This document shows positions 1 through 5,471 of a stretch of DNA of 7,146 nucleotides, one piece after another (the stretch's first letter is position 1; each line of letters starts with the position of its first letter). Made by a program: the position numbers and the translations under genes. A model generated the notes under the pieces. The model saw only the letters and a list, made by a program, of their open reading frames with translations, made no database searches and was not told the DNA's origin. The DNA is from Deltaproteobacteria bacterium (GTDB taxonomy: Bacteria; Desulfobacterota; JAENJC01), in NCBI GenBank assembly GCA_016208525.1, contig JACQYJ010000061.1, positions 1 to 7,146 on the forward strand, in the 5' to 3' direction.

Positions 1-242
1 CTTTGCGGGTTGGCTGTGAGCCTGATCCGTTCCTGGATGGAGTCAGTGTTTATAGTTATCGTGTCGTGGGCCTGGTATCCACAGGCGTCTGTAGCTGTGA
101 CGGTTATGGTGTTTTGCCCTTGCTGGAGGGGTGCAATTCCGGCAAAGTTTGTGTCTTGAGTTTCCGCTATTCCTGACCACTGACCACCGGCCCCTGACCA
201 CTGAAGTGCAACGCCTGTTTCTCCGAAGGCATTATAAAGGCT
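1..242 (-). pseudogene. C-terminal continuation of the surface protein, downstream of an in-frame TGA; runs off the window
   Basis: Directly after the TGA at 243-245 the same frame stays open to the window edge, about 80 codons, and the translation is protein-like. It reads SLYNAFGETGV, then a short QWSG-containing stretch, then IAPLQQGQNTITVTATDACG, then DTITINTD and IRLTANPQ. This wording is typical of Ig-like/bacterial surface repeat modules, in which a phrase like PLQEGENTITVTATD is a recurring signature, followed by the start of what could be another repeat. The sequence shows the open frame. The family assignment is from memory of such repeats. The inference is that this is the rest of the 243-770 protein, separated by one nonsense codon. 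No start codon with a Shine-Dalgarno site precedes it, so it is unlikely to be translated independently. The 3' end is outside the window. Confidence 0.6.
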
Positions 243-770
243 TCAGTTTATTATCGTTTTTGATTTGTTGATGGCGCTGCCACGGGCTGGGGAGGAAATA
301 TTTACCTCAAGGCATCCTGAAATGCATTCTATCGTTACTGTTATATAGGCACCGGGTTTACCTTCGACCTCAACCTCCATCAGGGTTTCTCCCTCCGGCA
401 GAGTAATAGTTTTTTCTACTCTGGTTGCCTTTTTGTTGAAATCATCTTCTTCTACGATTTCTTTTCCGTTTATCTCTATCTCGCCTGCACTAACCCTTGT
501 CTTCTTTTCTTTCTTCTCTTCTTCTTTTTTGTCCTTATCTTCATCCGTCTCACCTTTGTCTTCTTCTGTGTAGTAACCATTTTCTACGATGAGTTTGTAG
601 ATTCCTGATAAGGCGCAGACTTGAAAGGTTTCTTTTGTTTTTTCAGGTTTTCCTTTTTCCCTGGTATATGTCTTCGGCCCAAAGATGGGCGGGGATTGGG
701 CGAAACTGACGGTAGTAAAAATAATACTAATGCATAATGCAGCCTGAAAACAGAGGTTTTTCCTATTCAT
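243..770 (-). CDS. Exported surface protein with Ig-like repeat module, N-terminal part (interrupted by TGA)
   Basis: The 175-aa product starts with a Sec signal peptide: N-terminal RK, hydrophobic residues 6-22 and a likely cut after SFA at residue 24. The start is fixed by AAGGAGG at 781-787. Residues 68-90 form a highly charged Lys/Glu/Asp linker. Residues 95-150 look beta-rich (INGKEIV, TLPEGETLMEVEVEGKPGAY). The end (CLEVNISSPARGSAINKSKTIIN) enters the first strands of a repeat of the SP-x-G-S-x-I-N type. The TGA follows exactly where such repeats usually have glycine (ITG or ING), and the frame then continues through 1-242. It is therefore best seen as the front of a longer secreted or cell-surface protein broken by one GGA-to-TGA change, unless this is a sequencing error. 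It lies 35 bp downstream of hicA with no visible terminator, so read-through from the hicBA transcript is possible. The precise function is unknown. Confidence 0.65.
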   Translation of the reverse strand: MNRKNLCFQAALCISIIFTTVSFAQSPPIFGPKTYTREKGKPEKTKETFQVCALSGIYKLIVENGYYTEEDKGETDEDKDKKEEEKKEKKTRVSAGEIEINGKEIVEEDDFNKKATRVEKTITLPEGETLMEVEVEGKPGAYITVTIECISGCLEVNISSPARGSAINKSKTIIN

Positions 771-805
771 GATTTTAAGACCTCCTTAAACTTGCGGTAG
801 ATTAT

Positions 806-1036
806 TTATAGCTTTTCAAGCAAATCAAAATACTGCTCTCTTGTCATGCCAACTGTCCGCATATTGTTCTTGATGATTTCTATGTCAATCTCCTCATATT
901 CCGGAATAACTACCGCACGTTTTGCGCCCGGACGTGTCAAAATATGGTGGGAACCCTCTTTTCGCTTATATACGCAGCCAAACTTCTGAAATATCTTTAG
1001 AAGGGTCTTGTAATCAGCAGGTGTTATCCGAGCCAT
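806..1036 (-). CDS. hicA: HicA-family mRNA interferase toxin
   Basis: This 76-aa protein fits the compact HicA/YcfA fold, a double-stranded-RNA-binding-like domain. An N-terminal helix (TPADYKTLLKIFQKFG) is followed by a strand and the KEGSHH segment at residues 26-31, which carries the conserved catalytic histidine. Next come an arginine and valine-rich strand (AVVIPEYEEI) and a C-terminal helix (MTREQYFDLLEKL). HicA toxins cleave mRNA and are held inactive by HicB. The gene starts 2 bp after the stop codon of the upstream HicB-like gene, so the pair is almost certainly co-translated. The order is antitoxin first, the reverse of the classical hicA-hicB order but common among HicBA pairs. All expected core motifs are present and the length is normal, so it looks intact. 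Confidence 0.88.
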   Translation of the reverse strand: MARITPADYKTLLKIFQKFGCVYKRKEGSHHILTRPGAKRAVVIPEYEEIDIEIIKNNMRTVGMTREQYFDLLEKL

Positions 1037-1038
1037 GC

Positions 1039-1305
1039 CTACACTAACACCATAGATTTTTCAAATCCCATAATTTCCTGTCTCGGGACAATGTCGTCAT
1101 CCCTGGTTTCAAAGCCGCATTCAAGGAGGTAATCTTCAAGCGTCCCCATCTCTTTCATTTCAGCAAACTGTATTTTTATCACCTCAGAAAGGTTTTGTTT
1201 GGCTTCCTCGAATGTTCTTCCCTGTGAGATAAAATCCAATTCAGGCGTCCGGGCCAAAAACCACTCTCCCTTTTTCCATATTTCAACAGTTAACTGTAAT
1301 TTCAC
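1039..1305 (-). CDS. hicB: HicB-family antitoxin, short form
   Basis: The 88-aa product shows the HicB partial RNase H-like fold: an N-terminal strand pair with GEWFLARTPELDFISQG at residues 13-29, then the helix TFEEAKQNLSEVIKIQFAEM at 31-50. The P-E-L and S-Q-G-x-T-x-E-E-A signatures are typical of the family. It starts with GTG, supported by GGGAGGG at 1314-1320, 8 bp upstream. The C-terminal 35 residues contain no obvious ribbon-helix-helix or helix-turn-helix domain, so this antitoxin may neutralise HicA without binding its own promoter, or may use another regulator. It is followed 2 bp later by hicA and begins 44 bp after the stop of the LPP20-like gene, with no visible promoter or terminator between. 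It may therefore be co-transcribed with that gene. Confidence 0.85.
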   Translation of the reverse strand: MKLQLTVEIWKKGEWFLARTPELDFISQGRTFEEAKQNLSEVIKIQFAEMKEMGTLEDYLLECGFETRDDDIVPRQEIMGFEKSMVLV

Positions 1306-1349
1306 TCTAAAGACCCTCCCTTAGCTTTTGCCGCATTTTAAAAACCTTG

Positions 1350-2183
1350 TCAGTCTACCACAACAAGCACCCTTGTCTGCTCAAGAAAGCTAAGGTTCTT
1401 AGAGACATCCCTAAGTCCCGCAGCATCGGCGTTGCTTATCACTATGTCGCTTCCGCCGGAGCCTGTTGTCTTAAGCCCCTTTACCACTATCGGGTTTGCA
1501 GTCACCCTCTCGTTCTGCTTTGCAGCGTTAACGTCCTTGGCATATCCGACAATACCCTGTTTTATTGCGAACTCTCTGCTGACGTAAGCCGACCCGTAAA
1601 CCTCCTTGCCGTCCTCATCGAGTATCTTTGGAGACATGGCAGGCCTTGCCCCTGTTCCCTTCGCATCAATTATTAATCCTGTGTACACCGGACTCCCTGC
1701 CTTTGGAACTGCCGCGGAGCCGAGGTCGGTCAGATTACCATAAACAGTATCGGCCAGGCCGCCAGTGATCGGCACCTCTATGATTACCTCAACGCCGCCG
1801 TCAGAAAGATACTTCGTCTTGACGACCCTGGCGCCCTTCACTGTTCCTTCAACCCTTGAATTTATGACGTCGCTTTGAGTCGTAAAGTTTACGACCGATG
1901 TCTGAGAGTCTATCCTGACCCCCTTAACTGTCTCAAGGAGATTCCTCATGGCATCGAGCTTCGCCGCCCTCTCTGCGCCGAGCCTCGCAACAGCCACATT
2001 TGGGGCCTCAGGGTTTGGGGCTCCGCTGCCAACAGACCTGATCACATTTGCCGACCAGTTCACCTCTCCAGTGCCCATTGTTTCAACAACCTGGTCTCCG
2101 CCGTCAAAAAGGCCGGCGTAAGTTATCCCGAAGGAGAAGGCGAGAGAGATAAAAAGAAGTACTGAGAGTGACTTTCTTAACAT
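1350..2183 (-). CDS. LPP20-like exported protein
   Basis: The 277-aa product begins with a signal peptide (MLRKSLSVLLFISLAFSFG, likely cut after TYA at residue 23). There is no lipobox cysteine, so it is probably periplasmic or loosely outer-membrane associated rather than a lipoprotein. Residues about 30-140 match my memory of the LPP20 family: the ET.GTGEVNW strand, the helix ARLGAERAAKLDAMRNLLE at 66-84 with GV.IDS after it, then VEGTVKGARVV and a strand SDGGVEVIIEVPI. Residues 165-277 form a second conserved region (TGLIIDAKGTGARPAMSP, DEDGKEVYG, VVKGL, LEQTRVLVVVD) that accompanies LPP20 domains in Geobacter-like bacteria. The start at 2183 is set by AAGGAGG at 2189-2195. The longer frame to 2333 runs into a repeat and has no signal peptide. 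It ends in TGA. The molecular role is unknown; related domains occur near flagellar and envelope proteins. Confidence 0.8.
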   Translation of the reverse strand: MLRKSLSVLLFISLAFSFGITYAGLFDGGDQVVETMGTGEVNWSANVIRSVGSGAPNPEAPNVAVARLGAERAAKLDAMRNLLETVKGVRIDSQTSVVNFTTQSDVINSRVEGTVKGARVVKTKYLSDGGVEVIIEVPITGGLADTVYGNLTDLGSAAVPKAGSPVYTGLIIDAKGTGARPAMSPKILDEDGKEVYGSAYVSREFAIKQGIVGYAKDVNAAKQNERVTANPIVVKGLKTTGSGGSDIVISNADAAGLRDVSKNLSFLEQTRVLVVVD

Positions 2184-2188
2184 GACAA

Positions 2189-2195
2189 CCTCCTT
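2189..2195 (-). promoter_or_regulatory. Shine-Dalgarno site deciding the start of the LPP20-like gene
   Basis: The minus strand reads AAGGAGG followed by 5 bp and ATG at 2183. This rules out the upstream in-frame ATG at 2333, which has no such site and would place a non-hydrophobic leader in front of the signal peptide. Confidence 0.8.
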
Positions 2196-2252
2196 GATTT
2201 TTCTGTTGCGATATTTTAAAAATGATGGGACGGTAAAAAAAACGGAGCCACA

Positions 2253-2280
2253 ATTATTATAATATTTGAGCCTCTTGCAA
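2253..2280 (-). promoter_or_regulatory. Candidate promoter for the LPP20-like gene at the edge of a palindromic element
   Basis: On the minus strand, TTGCAA (2275-2280) is followed after 16 bp by AATAAT (2253-2258), overlapping a perfect TATAAT at 2256-2261 whose spacing to TTGCAA is too short. The region is AT-rich and lies 70-100 bp before the start codon. The -35 match is only fair (4 of 6), so this is a tentative call. The -35 hexamer is the terminal TTGCAA of the inverted-repeat element at 2275-2411. Confidence 0.3.
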
Positions 2281-2411
2281 AAGTCCTTAAATACAGAGCA
2301 CACCGAGAAAATGATGAGAGGCACAGAGGACAAAATTATTAATATTTAAGAAAAATCTCTGTGTTTCTCTAATTAATCTCTGTGAACTCTGTGGTTCAAA
2401 TAGTTTTGCAA
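2275..2411. repeat. Palindromic MITE-like element with CACAGAG units
   Basis: The left end (ttgcaaaagtccttaaatac...) and the reverse complement of the right end (TTGCAAAACTATTTGAACC...) align over roughly 55 bp with a single one-base gap. The first 8 bases are identical, and ACAGAG, CACAGAG and GAGAG blocks fall at matching places. The centre near 2343 is AT-rich (ttattaatattta). Each arm holds several CACAGAG or CTCTGTG units, a motif I remember as a widespread dispersed repeat in environmental bacterial genomes. No transposase is encoded, so it would be non-autonomous. It occupies about a third of the 406-bp gap between the NlpC-like gene and the LPP20-like gene. Confidence 0.65.
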
Positions 2412-2589
2412 TTACCTATAGAGAATAATTTTCAAGAATATTATAGACGGAAGCATACCATCAAATTTTGCTTTGTCAAGCCATTAAAAAAGGCCTCTAA
2501 CAAGAAATCTATCAACTTCCATTAAGTCTGAGCCAGCCCGCCTGCCACATTCTCTGGCATACCCTGCGTCTTAAAAAATCCTATTGGCC
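2412..2589. other. Intergenic stretch between the NlpC-like gene and the palindromic element
   Basis: None of the three minus-strand frames restores the missing part of the NlpC/P60 domain: stops are frequent and no His-containing motif appears. Apart from a GGCCTCTAACAAG motif at 2492-2504 that resembles the sequence at the gene end (2586-2597), I see no promoter, RNA or terminator worth naming. Confidence 0.4.
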
Positions 2590-3852
2590 CTAACAAGCCT
2601 CTTTATGTAATACCTTTCCCTTACGGAACTCTTTTGCGGCCTGCTCCCGGCTGGTCCTTGGAAGCTCCATTCCCTGGTCTCTGTATACCCTCCTGGTAAA
2701 GGCCGAACAGTCAATTCCATTCTCCGAATCTCCGCCGAATCTGTACGGGATCCCTATATACCGTTCAATGGAGGAATTGAGCCTGTCTGTGTCCAGATTG
2801 CCGCTTCTGCCTTGCTCCGCAGCCCTCCGAGCCATTGCGCCGATCTCCTTTCTTCTCTTCTCCTCCTTTTCCCTGGCCTTCTGCTTCTTTTCCCTCTCAA
2901 TCTCCTCATTCTGTATATTTAAGGCCGCCTCAATATCGTTCTGTTCCTTCCGGTATTTCAATATTTCGCCCTGATAAGCCGCCAACCTGGCATTCATCTC
3001 TTTTATCAACCTCTCCTTATCAGCCTGGCGCCTTCCTTCATCCCTTGTCTCGCGTATCTCTTTCAGTTCATCTTCTGCCTTCCTTTTCTCCGTCTCCTTC
3101 CCTGCCTTCTTTGTCTCAACTATCTTTTTTATCCTTTCCAACTCGTTCTTTTTCACCCTTCTCGCAGCCAGGGCCTTCTCTGCTTCGCTCAAAGGCTTCC
3201 ACTTCTCAGGCTCAATATTCCTGACTAATTTTATTGCATCGAGGACAAGCTGGTCCGCGCCCTTCCTTTTCAATTCTCCATTTTCAAGATCAATCATTAT
3301 AGAGAGAGCCACCCTCTGCGGCGTGAGTCCCCTGTCAACGCCATAGATAAAGCCCCTTGCCAGCACAGGCACTGCGGCGGTCTCCCATTTGTCTTCTATC
3401 GAGCGGTACACAAACTCTTCATAGAACTCATGCGGCACATCGGAGTCGTCAAACTCCTTAAGGGCATTGGCTGCGGCAAAAAGCTGGTCAACACTGACGG
3501 TCTTTGCGTAGGCCACATCGAATATCTGATCGAGGTATTCCAACGGAGCGCCTTTCTTGAAGGCATCATATACAAGCCGGATTATTTCAACCGTCTTCTC
3601 CTCCTTAATCCCGTCAAAATCTGTGCGTTTGACAACACCCTCCATGATCCTCAAAAGGTCTGAAGTAAGGCCCTTCTCAATCTCCGAAGGAAACCCTCTC
3701 TTTATGAGATCAAAGAGCATGTCCGCTTTCAGATTTGTACATTCTCTGTCGAGTATATCCTTTATTTTTGCGTCGTCTTCCGTTGCTGATAATGAATGGA
3801 CAGGGTGAAAAATAATCAGCATGAAAAATAGAGAAATGGCTCTAACAGGCAT
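2590..3852 (-). CDS. Secreted coiled-coil protein with C-terminally truncated NlpC/P60 domain
   Basis: The 420-aa product (from ATG at 3852) has a signal peptide MPVRAISLFFMLIIF with a likely cut near HSLSA. Residues about 25-220 form a helical region without recognised motifs. Residues about 223-345 are a Lys/Glu/Arg-rich coiled coil. The segment from about 358 to the end is the start of an NlpC/P60 cell-wall peptidase domain: SSIERYIGIPYRFGG, then NGIDCSAFTRRVYRDQG with the catalytic Cys at about 382, then ELPRTSREQAAKEF. NlpC/P60 enzymes cut peptidoglycan peptides and need a downstream His that sits about 50-60 residues later; here the protein stops about 38 residues after the Cys. The His and third polar residue are absent, so peptidase activity is unlikely. 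The start at 3852 overlaps the FecR-like stop by 11 bp, suggesting coupling. ATG at 3867 is an alternative with poorer ribosome-site spacing. Confidence 0.7.
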   Translation of the reverse strand: MPVRAISLFFMLIIFHPVHSLSATEDDAKIKDILDRECTNLKADMLFDLIKRGFPSEIEKGLTSDLLRIMEGVVKRTDFDGIKEEKTVEIIRLVYDAFKKGAPLEYLDQIFDVAYAKTVSVDQLFAAANALKEFDDSDVPHEFYEEFVYRSIEDKWETAAVPVLARGFIYGVDRGLTPQRVALSIMIDLENGELKRKGADQLVLDAIKLVRNIEPEKWKPLSEAEKALAARRVKKNELERIKKIVETKKAGKETEKRKAEDELKEIRETRDEGRRQADKERLIKEMNARLAAYQGEILKYRKEQNDIEAALNIQNEEIEREKKQKAREKEEKRRKEIGAMARRAAEQGRSGNLDTDRLNSSIERYIGIPYRFGGDSENGIDCSAFTRRVYRDQGMELPRTSREQAAKEFRKGKVLHKEAC

Positions 3853-4087
3853 GGCTCTTACCCCCATCAGGAAGCGTAAGCTCCGTCCTGGTTCCGGCGC
3901 CGGTCTTTATGCTATCGCCTGCCGCAAGGTCATCCCCCTTTGAGATGGGACTCCACTCCCTGGCGTCCTTGGATTTAAAGGCGGTCCCCTCCAGATAGGT
4001 GACAAATGCCTTACCGTCGGAGGCCCATGCAGGGGTTGAAAGGAGGAGTAAAAATAGACTCAGAATTTGCACAAGCGTTTTGTTCAC
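3842..4087 (-). CDS. Short secreted protein with partial FecR domain
   Basis: The 81-aa product starts with GTG preceded by AGGAGG at 4093-4098. It has a signal peptide (MNKTLVQILSLFLLLLSTP, likely cut after AWA at residue 22). The mature part (AFVTYLEGTAFKSKDAREW, then GDDLAAGDSIKTGAGTRTEL and TLPDG) is the front half of a FecR domain, the periplasmic beta-rich module found in sigma-regulator FecR and in many envelope proteins with LysM or NlpC domains. A complete FecR domain continues after the DGS/DGT turn for several more strands; here five unrelated residues (GKSHAC) and a TAG follow. It is therefore truncated, or a minimal variant. The downstream NlpC-like gene begins inside its last codons. 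Shifting frame at the GGGGG run joins it to the next signal peptide but does not restore FecR, so a simple frameshift does not explain the truncation. Confidence 0.65.
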   Translation of the reverse strand: MNKTLVQILSLFLLLLSTPAWASDGKAFVTYLEGTAFKSKDAREWSPISKGDDLAAGDSIKTGAGTRTELTLPDGGKSHAC

Positions 4088-4115
4088 ACCTTCCTCCTGC
4101 TATTTCCCACAAGGA

Positions 4116-4457
4116 CTATCCCAGAGTCTTAGCTACTTTTTGAATGTCAGAAATGATCTTATCTATGGATGGTTTATCACAAGGAATATGTTTTTCAGGT
4201 GCTTTGGAAGGATGATAGTGCCACTCCTTCAAATTGTCATAACCAAAAATCCGTTGATTATTACGAATTAATGCAAAATCAGTCCGCTCATTTCTTGCAT
4301 TGTATCTAACAGCAATGAAAAGGTCATTCTCAAGATAGATGTTGGCTTTGAAAGATTTAGGAGTCTTGAAAAGAGGTTCAATACGGTATTCGGCAAAGTT
4401 CTTTTCAAGATATGCCGTTAGTTGTGACAGGAAGGCTTCAACATCAAGGCCTTTCAT
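4116..4457 (-). CDS. TumE/DUF6516-like putative toxin
   Basis: The 113-aa protein resembles the DUF6516/TumE toxin family. An N-terminal helix (VEAFLSQLTAYLEKNFAEY) is followed by strands ANIYLENDLFIAVRYNARNERTDFALIRNN, the motif RIFGYDNL at 69-76 and the histidine cluster EWHYHP with another His at 90 (KHIPC). A helix DKIISDIQKVAK closes the protein. The R-x-F-x-Y-D-N and W-H-x-H-P elements are the ones I associate with this family; the assignment is from memory and could be to a sister family. TumE-type proteins are growth-inhibiting toxins paired with a small antitoxin. The start codon overlaps the upstream gene's stop as ATGA (4454-4457), so the two are translationally coupled. It is followed 28 bp later by the FecR-like gene. 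Confidence 0.6.
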   Translation of the reverse strand: MKGLDVEAFLSQLTAYLEKNFAEYRIEPLFKTPKSFKANIYLENDLFIAVRYNARNERTDFALIRNNQRIFGYDNLKEWHYHPSKAPEKHIPCDKPSIDKIISDIQKVAKTLG

Positions 4458-4792
4458 ATTTTCTTTAAGCCTATCAGTCTGGACAAGGCGGGAAGTAAAT
4501 CCCTTTTTTCCATTTCCAACATTTCCCAGTCAATAAAATCTGCTTCCACTTCATGCATTTGTTTATTTTTGATCTTTCCCTCGCTCCACATTTTATCGAA
4601 CTCATCAAAGGAGTAGCCGTATTTTTCTTCAAAATTCAAAATCTCGCGGCTATATCGTTCGATAAGATTCTCCATAGCAGCCAAAAGAATACAGTCTATT
4701 TTCTCTTTAAGCGTATCCTCGCCAAAGGATTCAATAAGGGCGCTGTATATTCTCTTATCTATCGTTATTGTACTCGACATACCTGGCGACAT
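4454..4792 (-). CDS. Putative antitoxin upstream of the TumE-like gene
   Basis: The 112-aa protein is largely helical. After MSPGMSSTITIDKRIYSALIE, which could form a short DNA-binding strand-helix, come helices around KEKIDCILLAAMENLIERYSREI and the phrase FEEKYGYSFDEFDKMWSEG at about 54-72. A charged tail follows with VEADFIDWEMLEMEK. This E-x-x-x-x-x-x-W-E phrase is common in antitoxins that precede DUF6516-type toxins, as I recall them. The start at 4792 is clear, since GAGGAGG lies 6 bp upstream at 4799-4805; the internal ATG at residue 5 is less likely. TGA ends the gene inside the ATGA overlap with the next one. I see no strong promoter. TAGAAT occurs about 35 bp upstream, but without a -35 box. 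Confidence 0.6.
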   Translation of the reverse strand: MSPGMSSTITIDKRIYSALIESFGEDTLKEKIDCILLAAMENLIERYSREILNFEEKYGYSFDEFDKMWSEGKIKNKQMHEVEADFIDWEMLEMEKRDLLPALSRLIGLKKI

Positions 4793-4798
4793 AATTAT

Positions 4799-4805
4799 CC
4801 TCCTC
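4799..4805 (-). promoter_or_regulatory. Strong Shine-Dalgarno site of the putative antitoxin gene
   Basis: The minus strand reads GAGGAGG, then ATAATT, then ATG at 4792. It selects the first of two nearby in-frame ATGs. Confidence 0.7.
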
Positions 4806-4824
4806 GTTTACTGACTTATGAAAG

Positions 4825-4998
4825 CTATTCTACCACATCTTTTCTCCCCCGCCTATATCCTCTGCGGATAACAAAAATAAACGGAGGACCCACTATAATC
4901 CCAAGCCCCCACGGGTACTTCACCCCGTACACCACCGGCGTTAATGCACATATGGCCGAGGTTCTTAAGAGGTCAAGCAGGCCATGCCATTTTAACGG
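4825..4998 (-). pseudogene. C-terminal remnant of a membrane protein
   Basis: A frame with no usable start codon reads PLKWHGLLDLLRTSAICA, then LTPVVYGVKYPWGLGIIVG, then PPFIFVIRRGYRRGRKDVVE and TAG at 4825-4827. The run of hydrophobic residues flanked by RR/RRGRK at the cytoplasmic end is typical of the last transmembrane segments of a small inner-membrane protein, and codon use looks natural. The frame stays open upstream to about 5095, but that part overlaps the hepT end in another frame and reads as low-quality sequence. The plausible part starts at the AGGGACAGCGACC repeat (4997-5009), suggesting the gene was cut there by a repeat-mediated rearrangement. I do not recognise the parent family. 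Confidence 0.5.
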
Positions 4999-5009
4999 TC
5001 GCTGTCCCT
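4997..5009. repeat. Dispersed 13-bp motif, copy 1
   Basis: ggtcgctgtccct on the plus strand, identical to the copy at 6658-6670 in an unrelated context and the same orientation. The reverse complement AGGGACAGCGACC resembles short repeats that I remember flanking REP-associated tyrosine transposases; none is encoded here. Confidence 0.5.
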
Positions 5010-5048
5010 GTTTTTTCGAAGGGTAAACGGTGGGTTTTCGGATGAAAA

Positions 5049-5471
5049 CTATCTTAGATATTTTTCGCCGACAATTTGTATATACCTTTTGACGTCTTTA
5101 ATGCCGGGGCCTATGAACTTATGGACTTTATGGTTGTCAATAGCCCAGTACTGATGTATAACGAGATTGCGAAATCCTGCCATCCTGGAAAGACTGTCGC
5201 TGAGCCCGTCATCTATAACCCTTCCTTCTGACATCAGCTTGAAGCATGTTCCATATCCCTCCGGGACCTTGTGCATTTGCTTTGTGGCTATGTGGGTACA
5301 GATAGACATACAGCCCTCTATCATCGTCAGCAGGTGATACTTGGCCGCCGCAACTCTTTCTCCATCGGAAAGAAACCGCGCCGCGTCCATTACGGCATAC
5401 CCTTCGAGGCTGTCAATTGCCGCCTGTATTTCAGATATTCGCTGCGCGATCTTCTCTCTGTCTACAGGCAT
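5049..5471 (-). CDS. hepT: HepT-family RNase toxin (DUF86)
   Basis: The 140-aa all-helical protein has the HEPN/HepT layout: helix DREKIAQRISEIQAAIDSLEGY, a second helix around DGERVAAAKYHLLTMIEGCMSICTHI (37-61), a loop with PEGYGTCFKLM, and the active-site motif at 101-108, RNLVIHQY. This is the canonical R-x4-H-x-Y of HEPN RNases, with Arg101, His106 and Tyr108. In studied MntA-HepT systems the antitoxin transfers AMP groups to that Tyr and so blocks RNA cleavage. The gene starts at the base following the mntA stop, so the pair is one translational unit. All catalytic residues and the normal length are present, so it is probably functional. Confidence 0.9.
   Translation of the reverse strand: MPVDREKIAQRISEIQAAIDSLEGYAVMDAARFLSDGERVAAAKYHLLTMIEGCMSICTHIATKQMHKVPEGYGTCFKLMSEGRVIDDGLSDSLSRMAGFRNLVIHQYWAIDNHKVHKFIGPGIKDVKRYIQIVGEKYLR

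Noticed and set aside
243..245. Selenocysteine or glycine recoding of TGA
   Set aside because: TGA clearly ends other genes in the window, the expected residue is Gly not Cys or Sec, and no hairpin typical of selenocysteine insertion is evident after it.
1875..2165. Plus-strand open frames antisense to the LPP20-like gene, and similar ones antisense to the NlpC-like, TA and hepT genes
   Set aside because: They mirror strongly protein-like minus-strand genes, lack ribosome sites and show no recognisable motifs.
2275..2411. CRISPR array, because of repeated CACAGAG units
   Set aside because: The units are short, irregularly spaced and arranged as an inverted repeat, not as direct repeats with uniform spacers.
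2586..3850. Possible integron attC sites, because TCTAACA/CCCTAACA motifs lie near gene ends in a TA-rich region
   Set aside because: The matching GTTRRRY partner boxes and the characteristic paired inner boxes are missing, and the genes occur in multi-gene units rather than single cassettes.
3842..3890. A frameshift at GGGGG joining the FecR-like and NlpC-like genes into one protein
   Set aside because: The joined product would have an internal signal peptide and still lack the rest of the FecR domain; two overlapping genes explain the sequence better.
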